Below, piece after piece: positions 27,661 through 36,434 of a stretch of 64,000 bases of DNA; the first letter of the stretch is position 1; each line of letters begins with the position of its first letter. A model generated the notes under the pieces. The model searched no databases. It was given only the letters and a program-made list of their open reading frames with translations, and was not told where the DNA came from. The position numbers and the translations under genes were made by a program. Source of the stretch: Treponema sp. (GTDB taxonomy: Bacteria > Spirochaetota > Spirochaetia > Treponematales > Treponemataceae); contig JAFUTH010000014.1 of assembly GCA_017484285.1 (NCBI GenBank), positions 124,001 to 188,000 of the forward strand. Direction: 5' to 3'.

Positions 27661-29109
27661 ATGCTTGGATTAAAGGAAAAAGCGTCGTATGGGCTGGGGG
27701 CGGTCGGAAAGGACATGGTGTACATGCTTTCGGCGAGCTACATTCTCTACTATTTTCAGGATATTTTGGGCGTGAGTGCGGCGGCAATGGGCGTGATTCT
27801 GCTTGTTGCGCGTGTGTTTGATGCCTTCAATGACCCGATTATGGGCGTTGTCGTCGCGAAAACAAAGACCCGCTGGGGCAAATTCCGCCCGTGGCTTTTG
27901 ATTGGAACGCTCACGAACGCGGTGATTCTCTTTTTGATGTTTGCCGCACCACCAAGCCTGAACGCGGGAGGTCTTGTCGCATATGCCGCCGTCACCTATA
28001 TTCTTTGGGGCGTCACTTACACGATGATGGATATTCCGTATTGGTCAATGATTCCCGCCTTTACGAACGGCGGAAAGGAGCGCGAGGGGCTTACCACTTT
28101 GGCGCGATCGTGCGCGGGTGTCGGCTCGGCTCTCATCTCGATTCTCACGATGATTATCGTTCCCTTGCTCGGAAAAATGTTCGCGGGAAATGTGCCGACT
28201 GAACTTGCGAGCCGCTATCCGGGCAGTCAGTGGATTGAACTGAACGGCTTTAAATTCTTTACGCTCGGCGTTGCGGTCTTGTTCGTGCTTTTTACGCTCA
28301 TTATGTGCCTTTCGATTAAAGAAAAATCCTCGGTTGATATGAAAACGGCGAAAATCGGTGAAATGTTCCGTGCGCTCATTCAGAATGATCAGGCGATGTG
28401 CGTTGTGCTTACGATTGTCGTTATAAATGTCGCGCTCTACATCACCTCAAACCTCGTGATTTACTTTTTCAAGTATGATTTGGGCGGCACGAACTGGAAT
28501 GACGGCTACGCGCTCTTCAATATGGTCGGCGGCGGCACGCAAATCCTCGCGATGATGATTTTGTATCCCTTCTTGCGGAATATTCTGCGCCTCAACAACA
28601 TCAAGATTTTCTATGTGAGCATTTCGATGAGCGTTGTCGGTTATATCGCGCTTCTTGCGATGGCGACGCTCGGAGTTGCCAATGTCGTTCCGTTTTTGAT
28701 TCCGGGCGTGCTCGTTATGGCAAGCGCGGGCGTAAACAATGTGATTATCACGGTCTTTTTGGCAAACACTGTTGATTACGGCGAACTTAAAAACAACCGC
28801 CGCGATGAATCCGTGATTTTCAGTATGCAGACCTTTGTCGTCAAACTCGCTTCGGGAATCTCAGCCTTCATTGCCTCGATCGCGCTTTCCGTTTTGAGCT
28901 TAAAGCAAGTCGCAGACGGCGCGGAAAATGCAAGCATCGACTTTTCCGCGGGAGTTTCCGCTGCTTCAAAGATGGGCTTACGCATGGTGATGACCGTTGT
29001 GCCCATCATCGTCCTCCTTGCCGGCGTGGTGATTTTCAAAAAGAACTTTATCCTCACCGACAAGAAAGTGGAAGAGATTACTGGCGAACTAAAATCTCGG
29101 CAAAAGTAA
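27661..29109 (+). CDS. MelB-type sugar:cation symporter (GPH family)
   Basis: A 482-residue, 12-segment transporter. The N-terminus GLKEKASYGLGAVGKDMVY and the cation-site region DAFNDPIMGVVVAKTKTRWGK near residue 55 are characteristic of the glycoside-pentoside-hexuronide family that includes melibiose carrier MelB. With the GH36-like enzyme it would form an uptake-and-hydrolysis pair for alpha-galactosides (inference). ATG at 27661 follows AAGGGGGCG. An upstream GTG lies within the repeat. Its last ~95 bp recur at 38452-38545, beyond the polysaccharide island. Confidence 0.88.
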   Translation: MLGLKEKASYGLGAVGKDMVYMLSASYILYYFQDILGVSAAAMGVILLVARVFDAFNDPIMGVVVAKTKTRWGKFRPWLLIGTLTNAVILFLMFAAPPSLNAGGLVAYAAVTYILWGVTYTMMDIPYWSMIPAFTNGGKEREGLTTLARSCAGVGSALISILTMIIVPLLGKMFAGNVPTELASRYPGSQWIELNGFKFFTLGVAVLFVLFTLIMCLSIKEKSSVDMKTAKIGEMFRALIQNDQAMCVVLTIVVINVALYITSNLVIYFFKYDLGGTNWNDGYALFNMVGGGTQILAMMILYPFLRNILRLNNIKIFYVSISMSVVGYIALLAMATLGVANVVPFLIPGVLVMASAGVNNVIITVFLANTVDYGELKNNRRDESVIFSMQTFVVKLASGISAFIASIALSVLSLKQVADGAENASIDFSAGVSAASKMGLRMVMTVVPIIVLLAGVVIFKKNFILTDKKVEEITGELKSRQK

Positions 29110-29137
29110 ATACTTCCGTGTGATACATCTCATTTTT

Positions 29138-29482
29138 TTAGAGTTTCTCTTCTTCGCTCGCAAGCGCATGAATCATGATTGCGAGCGATTTTTTGCTTCC
29201 TGTGGTCAGTTTTTCATAATCCGCAAGCATTGAAAGGTATGCGGTGAATCGGTCGTAGTTTTTCGGTACGATTTTTTCGTCTGTTCCCGTAACAAGATAT
29301 TCAACACTCACGTTTAACGCCTTCGCAATGCGCACGGCAATATCGGCGGGGGGAATTGAAGAACGCACCCCTAGATAATTATCGAGCGTGCCTTTGATGA
29401 TTCCTGTCCTTGCTGCGAGTTCTTTTACGGTAAGCCCTTGAAAATCAAGCTCATTCCTCAAATTTTCCTTAAACGAAGGCAT
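29138..29482 (-). CDS. XRE-family helix-turn-helix regulator
   Basis: A 114-residue protein. The helix-turn-helix lies at residues 5-60 (LTVKELAARTGIIKGTLDNY is the core), and the rest is a short helical tail. ATG at 29482 was chosen because TATACT ends six bases upstream; longer in-frame extensions would start before the promoter. One operator-like palindrome overlaps this promoter and two more lie between it and the divergent gene, which suggests autoregulation and control of the polysaccharide island. It is the island's first gene and points away from it. Confidence 0.88.
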   Translation of the reverse strand: MPSFKENLRNELDFQGLTVKELAARTGIIKGTLDNYLGVRSSIPPADIAVRIAKALNVSVEYLVTGTDEKIVPKNYDRFTAYLSMLADYEKLTTGSKKSLAIMIHALASEEEKL

Positions 29483-29488
29483 GCTGAA

Positions 29489-29494
29489 AGTATA
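29489..29494 (-). promoter_or_regulatory. Leaderless-type -10 of the XRE regulator
   Basis: TATACT on the minus strand, six bases before the ATG at 29482, partly covered by palindrome 1. Confidence 0.65.
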
Positions 29495-29509
29495 TGTCAA
29501 TTGACGTAT
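29492..29509. promoter_or_regulatory. XRE operator-like palindrome 1
   Basis: ATATGTCAATTGACGTAT, an 18-bp palindrome overlapping the regulator's -10. Confidence 0.75.
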
Positions 29510-29524
29510 TTTTCGCTTGAATTT

Positions 29525-29542
29525 ATATATCAACTGATGTAT
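29525..29542. promoter_or_regulatory. XRE operator-like palindrome 2
   Basis: ATATATCAACTGATGTAT, centred 33 bp from palindrome 1. Confidence 0.75.
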
Positions 29543-29554
29543 TATCATTATTAA

Positions 29555-29572
29555 ATATATCGATTGATGTAT
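29555..29572. promoter_or_regulatory. XRE operator-like palindrome 3
   Basis: ATATATCGATTGATGTAT, centred 30 bp from palindrome 2. It includes the ATG proposed for the next gene, so binding could block both transcription and start-codon access. Confidence 0.7.
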
Positions 29573-30097
29573 TTACTACACTCTTTTTTTCGAGTTGTAA
29601 GTCAAACAGCAGATTTTGAGGTGATTTTGGTTCGACACGCGATTCTTTGTGGCGCAGCCCCCAAAGGCATGATTCAGAAAAAACTTGACGAAATGTATGA
29701 TTCTCTTCTGCGTGAAAATGGCGGTCTGTTTTGTGAAAGCGAAATTGTAATTTTTCCGAACGGTGTGACTGAGCTTTTTTTGGAAAATGTACTGAACAAC
29801 GCTTTTGACGAAGCTGTGGAAACGGATTTTGAGGATGAGGATTTTGCAGAATATTGTACGGGCGACATATTGTTGTATTTTTGTGCCCGAACGAAATCAG
29901 ACTTGAGCGCTGAACTTTCAGAGTCCTATTGTGATGGCATAGAAGTCGTTAGTCTCAATGAGGATGAAATTAGAAAAGATGTAATCGCATACTATGAAAA
30001 TCTCGCGGAGAACCTTGATGTGCATTTCTGCGTGCACTATGAAGCGGATACCGAGTTCGTGACCGAAAACGCACTCGGCTATGAAAAGATTGTGTGA
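29567..30097 (+). CDS. Unrecognised acidic protein, first gene of the polysaccharide island
   Basis: A 176-residue protein that I do not recognise. It has no signal peptide or membrane segment. Residues 64-100 are strongly acidic (FDEAVETDFEDEDFAEY), and hydrophobic strands alternate with helices, so it looks like a small soluble globular protein. ATG at 29567 lies within palindrome 3 and has no clear ribosome-binding site. A start further in, such as the Met at residue 34, is possible. It is 12 bp from the WecG-like gene and probably co-transcribed. A role in the island's glycan pathway is a guess from position only. Confidence 0.55.
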   Translation: MYLLHSFFRVVSQTADFEVILVRHAILCGAAPKGMIQKKLDEMYDSLLRENGGLFCESEIVIFPNGVTELFLENVLNNAFDEAVETDFEDEDFAEYCTGDILLYFCARTKSDLSAELSESYCDGIEVVSLNEDEIRKDVIAYYENLAENLDVHFCVHYEADTEFVTENALGYEKIV

Positions 30098-30109
30098 GGA
30101 AGGTGTGGT

Positions 30110-30892
30110 TTGAGCGGCGAACAAATGAATCAAAATGCACGTTCTTCTCTTTCTTCCTATTCGGTGAATACCATGCCGGTCACAATCCCGAAATCGTTCG
30201 GTGATATGACTGCTTTGTTCGCGAATTTCCTTGCGGGAAGCAATCAACATGTCATCTCTTTTGTGAATCCCGAAATTTTTCTCACAACCGAAACGAATCC
30301 GTTCATGCTCTGGTATCTCCAGCAGACAGAATACAACTTTGTTGACGGAAACGGGCTTTTGCTTGCGATAAACAAAATGCAGGGAACTCGCTTTTCGGCG
30401 CAAGACCGCTACCCAGGAACTGATTTTTTCTTGTACCTGCCCGCCGACCGCGAAGTGCGGATATTTCTTTACGGTGCGAGCGAAGAGAACAACGCAAAAG
30501 CCGCAGAGAAAATTCATGCTGACTTCCCAAATGTCGTGGTTTCTGGACGCTTGAATGGCTACGAAAAAAAATCAGACGAAGAAATCATCTCGCTCATAAA
30601 CGATTCGGGTGCGGACATTCTGATTGTGTGCTTGGGCTGCCCGCGTCAGGAATGCTGGATTTTAAAGAACAAAGACCGCTTGAATGCAAAAGTGATTTTC
30701 GGAAACGGCGGCGCAATTGACTTTTGGAGCGGGAGCGTAAAGCGCGCACCCGATTTTATGATTCGCCACCGCATGGAGTGGCTGTATCGGCTCGGACAGG
30801 ATTTTAGCTTCAAGCGGATTCGTCGGCAGATGAAGCTCGTGCCGTTCGCATGGCGGATTCTACGGGGGAAATTTGTGGTGGAGGAGAAGTAA
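30110..30892 (+). CDS. WecG/TagA/CpsF family glycosyltransferase
   Basis: A 260-residue GT26 enzyme that adds the second sugar (typically ManNAc or ManNAcA) to an undecaprenyl-linked acceptor. Visible landmarks are FVNPEIFLTT near residue 48, DGNGLLLAINKM near 80, RYPGTDFF near 102 and CLGCPRQECWI near 180. The final FGNGGAIDFWSGSVKRAPDF is the family signature. A TTG start is supported by AAGGTG four bases upstream; an ATG at 30125 is the alternative. The first island enzyme, it abuts tagD. Confidence 0.88.
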   Translation: MSGEQMNQNARSSLSSYSVNTMPVTIPKSFGDMTALFANFLAGSNQHVISFVNPEIFLTTETNPFMLWYLQQTEYNFVDGNGLLLAINKMQGTRFSAQDRYPGTDFFLYLPADREVRIFLYGASEENNAKAAEKIHADFPNVVVSGRLNGYEKKSDEEIISLINDSGADILIVCLGCPRQECWILKNKDRLNAKVIFGNGGAIDFWSGSVKRAPDFMIRHRMEWLYRLGQDFSFKRIRRQMKLVPFAWRILRGKFVVEEK

Positions 30893-31282
30893 ATGAAACG
30901 CATTATCACTTACGGCACATTCGATTTATTGCATTACGGGCATATCAATCTCTTGAAGCGGGCAAAGGCTTTGGGGGATTACCTGATTGTTGCGCTATCG
31001 ACGGATGAGTTCAACTGGAATGAGAAACAGAAAAAATGCTATTTCAGCTATGAGAAAAGAAAGACTCTTCTTGAGGCAATCCGCTATGTAGACCTCGTTA
31101 TTCCCGAAGAAAACTGGGAGCAGAAAAAGTCGGACGTAAAAGAATATCACATAGATACTTTTGTAATGGGCGACGACTGGAAAGGAAAGTTTGATTTCTT
31201 GAAAGAGCAGTGCGAAGTGGTGTATTTGCCGCGAACTCCCGAAATCAGCACCACACAGATAAAGGCGGACTTGGGGAAATAG
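30893..31282 (+). CDS. tagD: Glycerol-3-phosphate cytidylyltransferase (TagD-like)
   Basis: A 129-residue nucleotidyltransferase making CDP-glycerol from CTP and glycerol 3-phosphate. It has [14 protein letters not shown] with the HxGH motif at residues 15-18, and [11 protein letters not shown] near the end, the usual RTxGISTT motif with a small change. Length is typical. It directly follows the WecG-like gene; together they recall the first steps of teichoic-acid-like polymers, here perhaps glycerol-phosphate decoration of a surface glycan. No CDP-glycerol transferase (TagB/F) is visible in the island. Confidence 0.9.
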   Translation: MKRIITYGTFDLLHYGHINLLKRAKALGDYLIVALSTDEFNWNEKQKKCYFSYEKRKTLLEAIRYVDLVIPEENWEQKKSDVKEYHIDTFVMGDDWKGKFDFLKEQCEVVYLPRTPEISTTQIKADLGK

Positions 31283-31288
31283 CTCAAA

Positions 31289-32752
31289 ATGGCTCAAAAA
31301 TCACTAAAAAAGAACGCTATCCTGAATATCTGCAAAACAACTGCGGGGCTTTTGTTCCCGCTTGTGACGTTCCCGTATGTGTCGCGTGTGCTCGGTCCTG
31401 AGAACGTGGGCAAGGTGAACTACGCTTCCTCAATCGTGCAGTATTTTGCGATTTTTGCCGCGCTCGGCACTGCCACCTACGGCATGAGGGAGGCGGCGAA
31501 AGTCCGCGACGATGCGCAAAAATTGAACCAGCTCGTAAAGGAAGTGTTTGTAATCAACCTGCTCTCCACGCTTGCCTCATACGCGCTCTTTTTCATGGCT
31601 GTTTTCCTTGTGCCGAATTTCGCAGGTTACAGGATTCTGCTGCTCGTCTCTTGCACGTCCATTCTGTTCACCACGCTCGGCATGGATTGGGTGTACAACG
31701 CGCTGGAGGAGTACGCGTACATTACCGTGCGCTCGCTTTTCTTTCAGTTCGTTTCGCTTGTGCTGCTCTTTATTTTTGTGCGTAATCGCAACGACTATAT
31801 TCAGTATGCGGCGGTCACGGTCATTTCTTCCGTCGGCTCGAATGTGCTCAACTTTATCCACCTGCGGAAAAAAATCTCGTTCCGCGGGAAAAGCCGCATG
31901 GAACTTAAAAAACATTTGAAGCCGGTTTTTATTCTCTTTGCCACGGCTGTCGCCATAAGCCTGTACACGATTCTTGATACGACCATGCTCGGCTTTATCT
32001 CAGGTGACGAGGAAACGGGCTACTACAGCTCGGCAATCAAACTGAACCGAATCGTCATATCGGTGATTACGGCGGTCGGCTTTGTGCTGCGCCCGAGGCT
32101 TTCAAAGTATGCGGAGACCGACAAATCCGCGTTCGACTCGCTTGTACGCGACACTGCGAATATCTACCAGCTTCTGTGCATTCCCGCTGTCTCGGCTCTT
32201 CTTTTTCTTTCCGGACCTGTGATTCTGCTTTTCTGCGGGCGTGAGTACGCGGCGGCAGTTCCTGTCATGCGGATTATCACGCCGGTCATTTTGTTTATCG
32301 CGTTCGGACAGTTCTTTACCGACCAGATTTTTATTCCCACGCGGAATGATACATACTCGTTCTATCCTGTGCTGATTGCGGCCGCCTTGAATGTGTGCAT
32401 GAATGCGGTTTTGATTCCGCGCTACGGAGCTATGGGAGCGGCGCTTGCCACGGTAATTGCTGAGGCGGTTGTTTGTTTTGTAAAGCTTGTGCTGTGCACC
32501 CGTGTCATGAAAAATGTTCTGCCTCTCTTCAACCGCTTGTGGCAGTATGTGCTTTCTTCTCTTGTGATGGTGACTGCCTTGCTGCTTTTGAGAAAGTTTG
32601 CGGGAAACGGAACGGTATCGCTCCTTATGCTTTCAGTAATCGCTGGAGCTGCGGTGTACGCGCTCTGCCTTTGTGTGATACGAAATGAGTATGCGCTCAG
32701 AATTGTTCGAGCGATGGCTGTCCGTACTAAGGGGGCAAATTATGGAAAATAA
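31289..32752 (+). CDS. Polysaccharide flippase (Wzx-like, MOP superfamily)
   Basis: A 487-residue protein with 12-14 membrane segments. It opens with an NICKTTAGLLFPLVTFPYVS stretch and RVLGPENVGKVNYA, the classic start of the O-antigen/capsule flippase family that moves lipid-linked repeat units across the inner membrane. The Pfam-like C-terminal half is also present. Its stop overlaps the start of the next glycosyltransferase by 11 bp. Composition is still host-like here, unlike the downstream half of the island. Confidence 0.9.
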   Translation: MAQKSLKKNAILNICKTTAGLLFPLVTFPYVSRVLGPENVGKVNYASSIVQYFAIFAALGTATYGMREAAKVRDDAQKLNQLVKEVFVINLLSTLASYALFFMAVFLVPNFAGYRILLLVSCTSILFTTLGMDWVYNALEEYAYITVRSLFFQFVSLVLLFIFVRNRNDYIQYAAVTVISSVGSNVLNFIHLRKKISFRGKSRMELKKHLKPVFILFATAVAISLYTILDTTMLGFISGDEETGYYSSAIKLNRIVISVITAVGFVLRPRLSKYAETDKSAFDSLVRDTANIYQLLCIPAVSALLFLSGPVILLFCGREYAAAVPVMRIITPVILFIAFGQFFTDQIFIPTRNDTYSFYPVLIAAALNVCMNAVLIPRYGAMGAALATVIAEAVVCFVKLVLCTRVMKNVLPLFNRLWQYVLSSLVMVTALLLLRKFAGNGTVSLLMLSVIAGAAVYALCLCVIRNEYALRIVRAMAVRTKGANYGK

Positions 32753-33707
32753 GAAACTTTCGGTTATCGTTCCCGTATACAATGTTGAAAAATACCTCGC
32801 TAAGTGTGTTGACTCAATTCTTTCGCAGACCTTCGCGGATTTTGAGCTGATTCTTGTTGACGACGGAAGCACGGATTCGTCGCCTGTACTGTGCGATGAA
32901 TATGCGAAAAAGGACAGACGCGTTCGGGTAATTCACCAGAAAAATGCAGGGCCTGGAGCCGCCCGCAATGCCGCACTTGAAATTGCTTGTGGCGAGTGGA
33001 TTGGGTTTGTAGATGCAGATGATTATGTCGAGCCATATATGTTTTCTGACCTCATTCATCATAGTTGTGATGAGAATATCGTTTCTTCTAATTTGCTTAT
33101 AGAGGATTCTGACACAAAAGCACATATTCTGAGAAACGAATTATTTAAAAATGAAAAAGATAACATATTGGGTATTTTAGATGGCAGAGTTCAAGGATTT
33201 TTGCATGGAAAGATAATTCGCCGTTCATTTATTTATGAAAATGATATAACTTTTTCTCCAGACTTACATATGCTGGAAGATAATTTCTTTATTATACGAT
33301 GTCTCATCAGTACAACTCAGTGCCTGTATATCCCTACGGCTTATTATCATTATTGCCAACATGAAAATTCCTATACCCATTCAATATATAGCAATAAAAT
33401 TACCGATTTTGAATACGCGGTTGATATAATTGCTTCTTTTTTGTTTGCGTTGAAATGTTCCTATGGCATTGAGTTAAGCATAGGCATTCGCAAATTTAAA
33501 TCTCGTGTCAAAAAACTTATTATCTCAAAATGTGACATTTCCTGTGTTCGACAAGCGTGCGATGTATGGAATGGACAAAAATTATATTCAGTTTGTACAT
33601 CTTCCATTGATAAAAGCTTCTTTTTCCTGTGTGAGTCTAAATTGAAAAGGCTTGCGTACGCATTACTTTTCCTCAAAAAGCAAATCCATATACAAAGAGT
33701 GTCTTGA
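32742..33707 (+). CDS. GT2 family glycosyltransferase, compositionally chimeric
   Basis: A 321-residue inverting glycosyltransferase: LSVIVPVYNVEKYLAKCVDS at the N-terminus, VDDGSTDSS near residue 40, and DADDYVE near 90 carrying the metal-binding DXD. The DNA encoding the first ~86 residues is GC-rich (35 G/C of 60 in 32941-33000) while the rest is AT-rich (19 of 60 in 33421-33480). The break comes just before the DXD motif. That suggests a recombination junction keeping the conserved domain and swapping the acceptor-recognition part. The start codon is within the flippase end. Confidence 0.88.
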   Translation: MENKKLSVIVPVYNVEKYLAKCVDSILSQTFADFELILVDDGSTDSSPVLCDEYAKKDRRVRVIHQKNAGPGAARNAALEIACGEWIGFVDADDYVEPYMFSDLIHHSCDENIVSSNLLIEDSDTKAHILRNELFKNEKDNILGILDGRVQGFLHGKIIRRSFIYENDITFSPDLHMLEDNFFIIRCLISTTQCLYIPTAYYHYCQHENSYTHSIYSNKITDFEYAVDIIASFLFALKCSYGIELSIGIRKFKSRVKKLIISKCDISCVRQACDVWNGQKLYSVCTSSIDKSFFFLCESKLKRLAYALLFLKKQIHIQRVS

Positions 33708-33708
33708 A

Positions 33709-34740
33709 ATGTCATTGTTATTTCTCAATTTTCTTATTTTATTGCTTTTTTCTCCTTTTGCTTTTTCAAAAAACGCTCTTCTGAAAAATGGCTTGTTTGC
33801 GTTGCTGATACTGTGTATTATATTCCTCTCTGTTTTCCAAACCTCTAGCCCTGACCTTGATAATTACAAACTTATTTATTACGGGAAATATTTTCGACAC
33901 ATAGAGCCTGTGTATATGGATATTGTGTCATTCTTTCGTTTTATTGGATTGAATTTCTATCCTTTTTGGGCAGTTCAAGCTTTTTTCCTCTCTCTCTTGT
34001 TTTATCGTCTTGTCGTTATGTATGCCGATGACAGGCTTTTAACGAGTTTATTGTTCATTAACAGTTATTTCATTTCAAAACAGCTGATACAAACAAGAAA
34101 TTTCTTTTCAATTCTCATTCTCTTATTTATGGTTCGCTTTGTTATTGAGCGGAAATATAAAGTTGCATGTTTATTATATGGACTTTCATCGGGAATTCAT
34201 TATTCGACTTTGCTCTTCGCTCCCTTGTTTTTTGCTCATAATAAAAAGTTTGAAAAATTATTTTTTTTCATTGTGATGATTTCTCCCATATTTTTGGTAT
34301 ATCCGCTTATTAATCTTCTTTCAACTATATCCGCTCTTCAGATTTCTGATAAGTATGTTGCTGCTTATTATATAGCGCAGCTGAATACCGAAAGCGATTT
34401 AGGCAGATCGGTTTTCCAAATTGCCCGGGGATTTTTTCTTTTAGTGTCAATTTTTTTGACCATAAAAAAATATGATTCTAAAGACAAAGGCTTAGCCTTT
34501 CTTGTCTTGGAGGGACTTTTTTTCAAATTCGCGTTTTCGTCAATAGGACATTTAGCTTCCCGTCTTTCTGAGGTCTTTTTGTTTGCGGAAGTCTTGTTAT
34601 TACCAAATATAACAAAATATATACAAAATAAAACCCTGTATAAAGCAATCCTTGTTGCATATTCATTCTTTTTATTGATTTCTTCAAAAAACACATATCC
34701 CCAGTTTTTTGAGAATTTCACTCTTTTTGATTACCGTTAA
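33709..34740 (+). CDS. EpsG-like polysaccharide polymerase (Wzy type)
   Basis: A 343-residue membrane protein with about 10 segments and short polar loops. SSPDLDNYKLIYYG near residue 44 and the central ISKQLIQTRNFFS are typical of EpsG/Wzy-type polymerases that join repeat units on the outer face of the inner membrane. An ATG one base after the previous stop was chosen over an upstream overlap of 57 bp. The gene is AT-rich and its codon use is unlike the flanking chromosome. It is the expected partner of the flippase. Confidence 0.82.
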   Translation: MSLLFLNFLILLLFSPFAFSKNALLKNGLFALLILCIIFLSVFQTSSPDLDNYKLIYYGKYFRHIEPVYMDIVSFFRFIGLNFYPFWAVQAFFLSLLFYRLVVMYADDRLLTSLLFINSYFISKQLIQTRNFFSILILLFMVRFVIERKYKVACLLYGLSSGIHYSTLLFAPLFFAHNKKFEKLFFFIVMISPIFLVYPLINLLSTISALQISDKYVAAYYIAQLNTESDLGRSVFQIARGFFLLVSIFLTIKKYDSKDKGLAFLVLEGLFFKFAFSSIGHLASRLSEVFLFAEVLLLPNITKYIQNKTLYKAILVAYSFFLLISSKNTYPQFFENFTLFDYR

Positions 34741-34763
34741 TCTTTTTGGGGAGATATAAGAAA

Positions 34764-35612
34764 ATGAATCTTTGTTCTGTTACTGTATGGTATAATCCTG
34801 ATAAATCTTGCGTGGAAAATATTCTGACATATAGTTCCGCTGTCGGAAAATGTTACATAATCGACAACTCGAGTTTTGATAATGGGATTCTCGCCGCACA
34901 AATAAAAAACTGCGTTTACATTTCGAATTTGGATAATCTTGGGATTGCGACGGCATTAAATATCGGGTGTAAAAAAGCACTTGCAGATGGTTTTGAATGG
35001 TGCATGACGATGGATCAAGATTCAAGTTGGGAACAAACTGAGTTAGAAAAATATCTGACTGCTATTTCTTCATTACAATCGGATGTATGCGTCAGTTTTG
35101 TTCCTGTCATCTCCTTTTCAAATTATGGGGAAAGAACAACAAAAATCACGAAGGACATAACAAGCGGGAACATCATATGTCTGTCTGCATGGAAGGCGGT
35201 CGGCAAGTTTTATGAGCCATTCTTTATTGATGAAGTTGATTTTGAATTCTGCTATCGCTTGCTTGAAAATGGTTATGAAATTACACAGATAAATTCTGCT
35301 TATATGATTCATCACCTTGGCGTTGCAAAGAATTTCGTTCTGCCGTTGCTTAGGCATAATGGTGTGAGGCTCTATTATATGATTCGAAATATTTTGTTTA
35401 TAAAAAAACTTCATCCACATTATTTCAAATCTGAAAAATATTCTCGATTGCTGTTTAAAAGAATTTTTAGAATCATCTTTGAAGGAATCTTTTGTTTACG
35501 TCTTAAAAATATTCTGTATCTGATACGGGCAGTGCTTGATTATAAAAAAAATCACTTAGGCAAATTTGATAAGCCTACAAAAATAAGGGAGACAACGTAT
35601 GAAAGTTTTTAA
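34764..35612 (+). CDS. GT2 family glycosyltransferase (rhamnosyltransferase-like)
   Basis: A 282-residue enzyme of the GT2 subgroup that includes WbbL/RfbF rhamnosyltransferases. It has SVTVWYNPDKSCVENI at the start, NLGIATALNIG near residue 60, DQDSSW near 83 with the metal-binding DXD, and FIDEVDFEFCYRL near 158 with the catalytic Asp region. ATG at 34764 has GGGGAGA upstream; an in-frame TTG at 34746 is less likely. It overlaps the licD gene by 14 bp. No dTDP-rhamnose genes are in the window, so the donor sugar is uncertain. Confidence 0.87.
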   Translation: MNLCSVTVWYNPDKSCVENILTYSSAVGKCYIIDNSSFDNGILAAQIKNCVYISNLDNLGIATALNIGCKKALADGFEWCMTMDQDSSWEQTELEKYLTAISSLQSDVCVSFVPVISFSNYGERTTKITKDITSGNIICLSAWKAVGKFYEPFFIDEVDFEFCYRLLENGYEITQINSAYMIHHLGVAKNFVLPLLRHNGVRLYYMIRNILFIKKLHPHYFKSEKYSRLLFKRIFRIIFEGIFCLRLKNILYLIRAVLDYKKNHLGKFDKPTKIRETTYESF

Positions 35613-36432
35613 TACTGGAGAAACTGACTTGGAATTGAAAGAAAAATATAACCCAGAAGGCAGCAAGTTGCGACGCGCTCAATTACGGATGCTTTCGATG
35701 ATGAAATATATCGATGCGATTTGCAAGGAAAATGGGCTTCAGTATTTTCTGACAGGTGGAAACTTATTAGGTGCCGTGAGGCACGGCGGTTTTATTCCGT
35801 GGGATGATGATTTTGATATTTGTGTTCCCAAAAAAGATTACAGGAAACTTGTGAAAATTCTTCGTGATTCTGAGTCAGAGTTTGTTTTACAAAATCACGA
35901 AACGGACAGAGGTCATGTGTTGTACTGGTCAGTTTTACGTGATACAAAAAGTGAATACATAAAAAATGATGTAGTTCATATGGCAAAAAAATACCGTGGA
36001 ATTCAGATTGATATTTTTCCAGTGTCTTATGGTGTCATAGCTTTCGGAAAAAAGCTTGTGAATATTTGCATTCGCATTAATGAAAAATGGATAAAGCTAA
36101 CGAAAGGTGCAAAAAAGGGGCTGCCGTTTATTATAAAGGAACTTTTGTATTATCTACCAAAATATTCTCTGATTCCTTTTTTTTACTTGTTAAGCCTTTT
36201 TATGCCGAAGTCTATTCTTTCCTTTTCTTATGAAGCTGTTTTTAAATATTCTTTTGAAAAAAAAGAAATCTTCCCCTTATCAAAAATCCCCTATGAGGAT
36301 GCTGTTTTTTCTGCTCCCAAGAATACAATGTATTTTCTTGAACGGCATTTTGGAGAAAATTGGCAAAATTTGCCATCTGTGGTGGAACGAGCGCATCACA
36401 GTGTTACTGATATTATTTTTTTGGAAAAATAA
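35599..36432 (+). CDS. LicD family phosphotransferase
   Basis: A 277-residue member of the LicD/fukutin nucleotidyltransferase-fold family, which transfers phosphorylcholine or related phospho-groups to glycans. The core is the FLTGGNLLGAVRHGGFIPWD stretch followed by the DDDFDI metal site near residue 75. With TagD in the same island, a phospho-substituted surface polymer is likely (inference). A licABC choline pathway is not seen here. The gene is AT-rich, overlaps the upstream transferase and is 2 bp from the next gene. Confidence 0.88.
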   Translation: MKVFNTGETDLELKEKYNPEGSKLRRAQLRMLSMMKYIDAICKENGLQYFLTGGNLLGAVRHGGFIPWDDDFDICVPKKDYRKLVKILRDSESEFVLQNHETDRGHVLYWSVLRDTKSEYIKNDVVHMAKKYRGIQIDIFPVSYGVIAFGKKLVNICIRINEKWIKLTKGAKKGLPFIIKELLYYLPKYSLIPFFYLLSLFMPKSILSFSYEAVFKYSFEKKEIFPLSKIPYEDAVFSAPKNTMYFLERHFGENWQNLPSVVERAHHSVTDIIFLEK

Positions 36433-36434
36433 GC

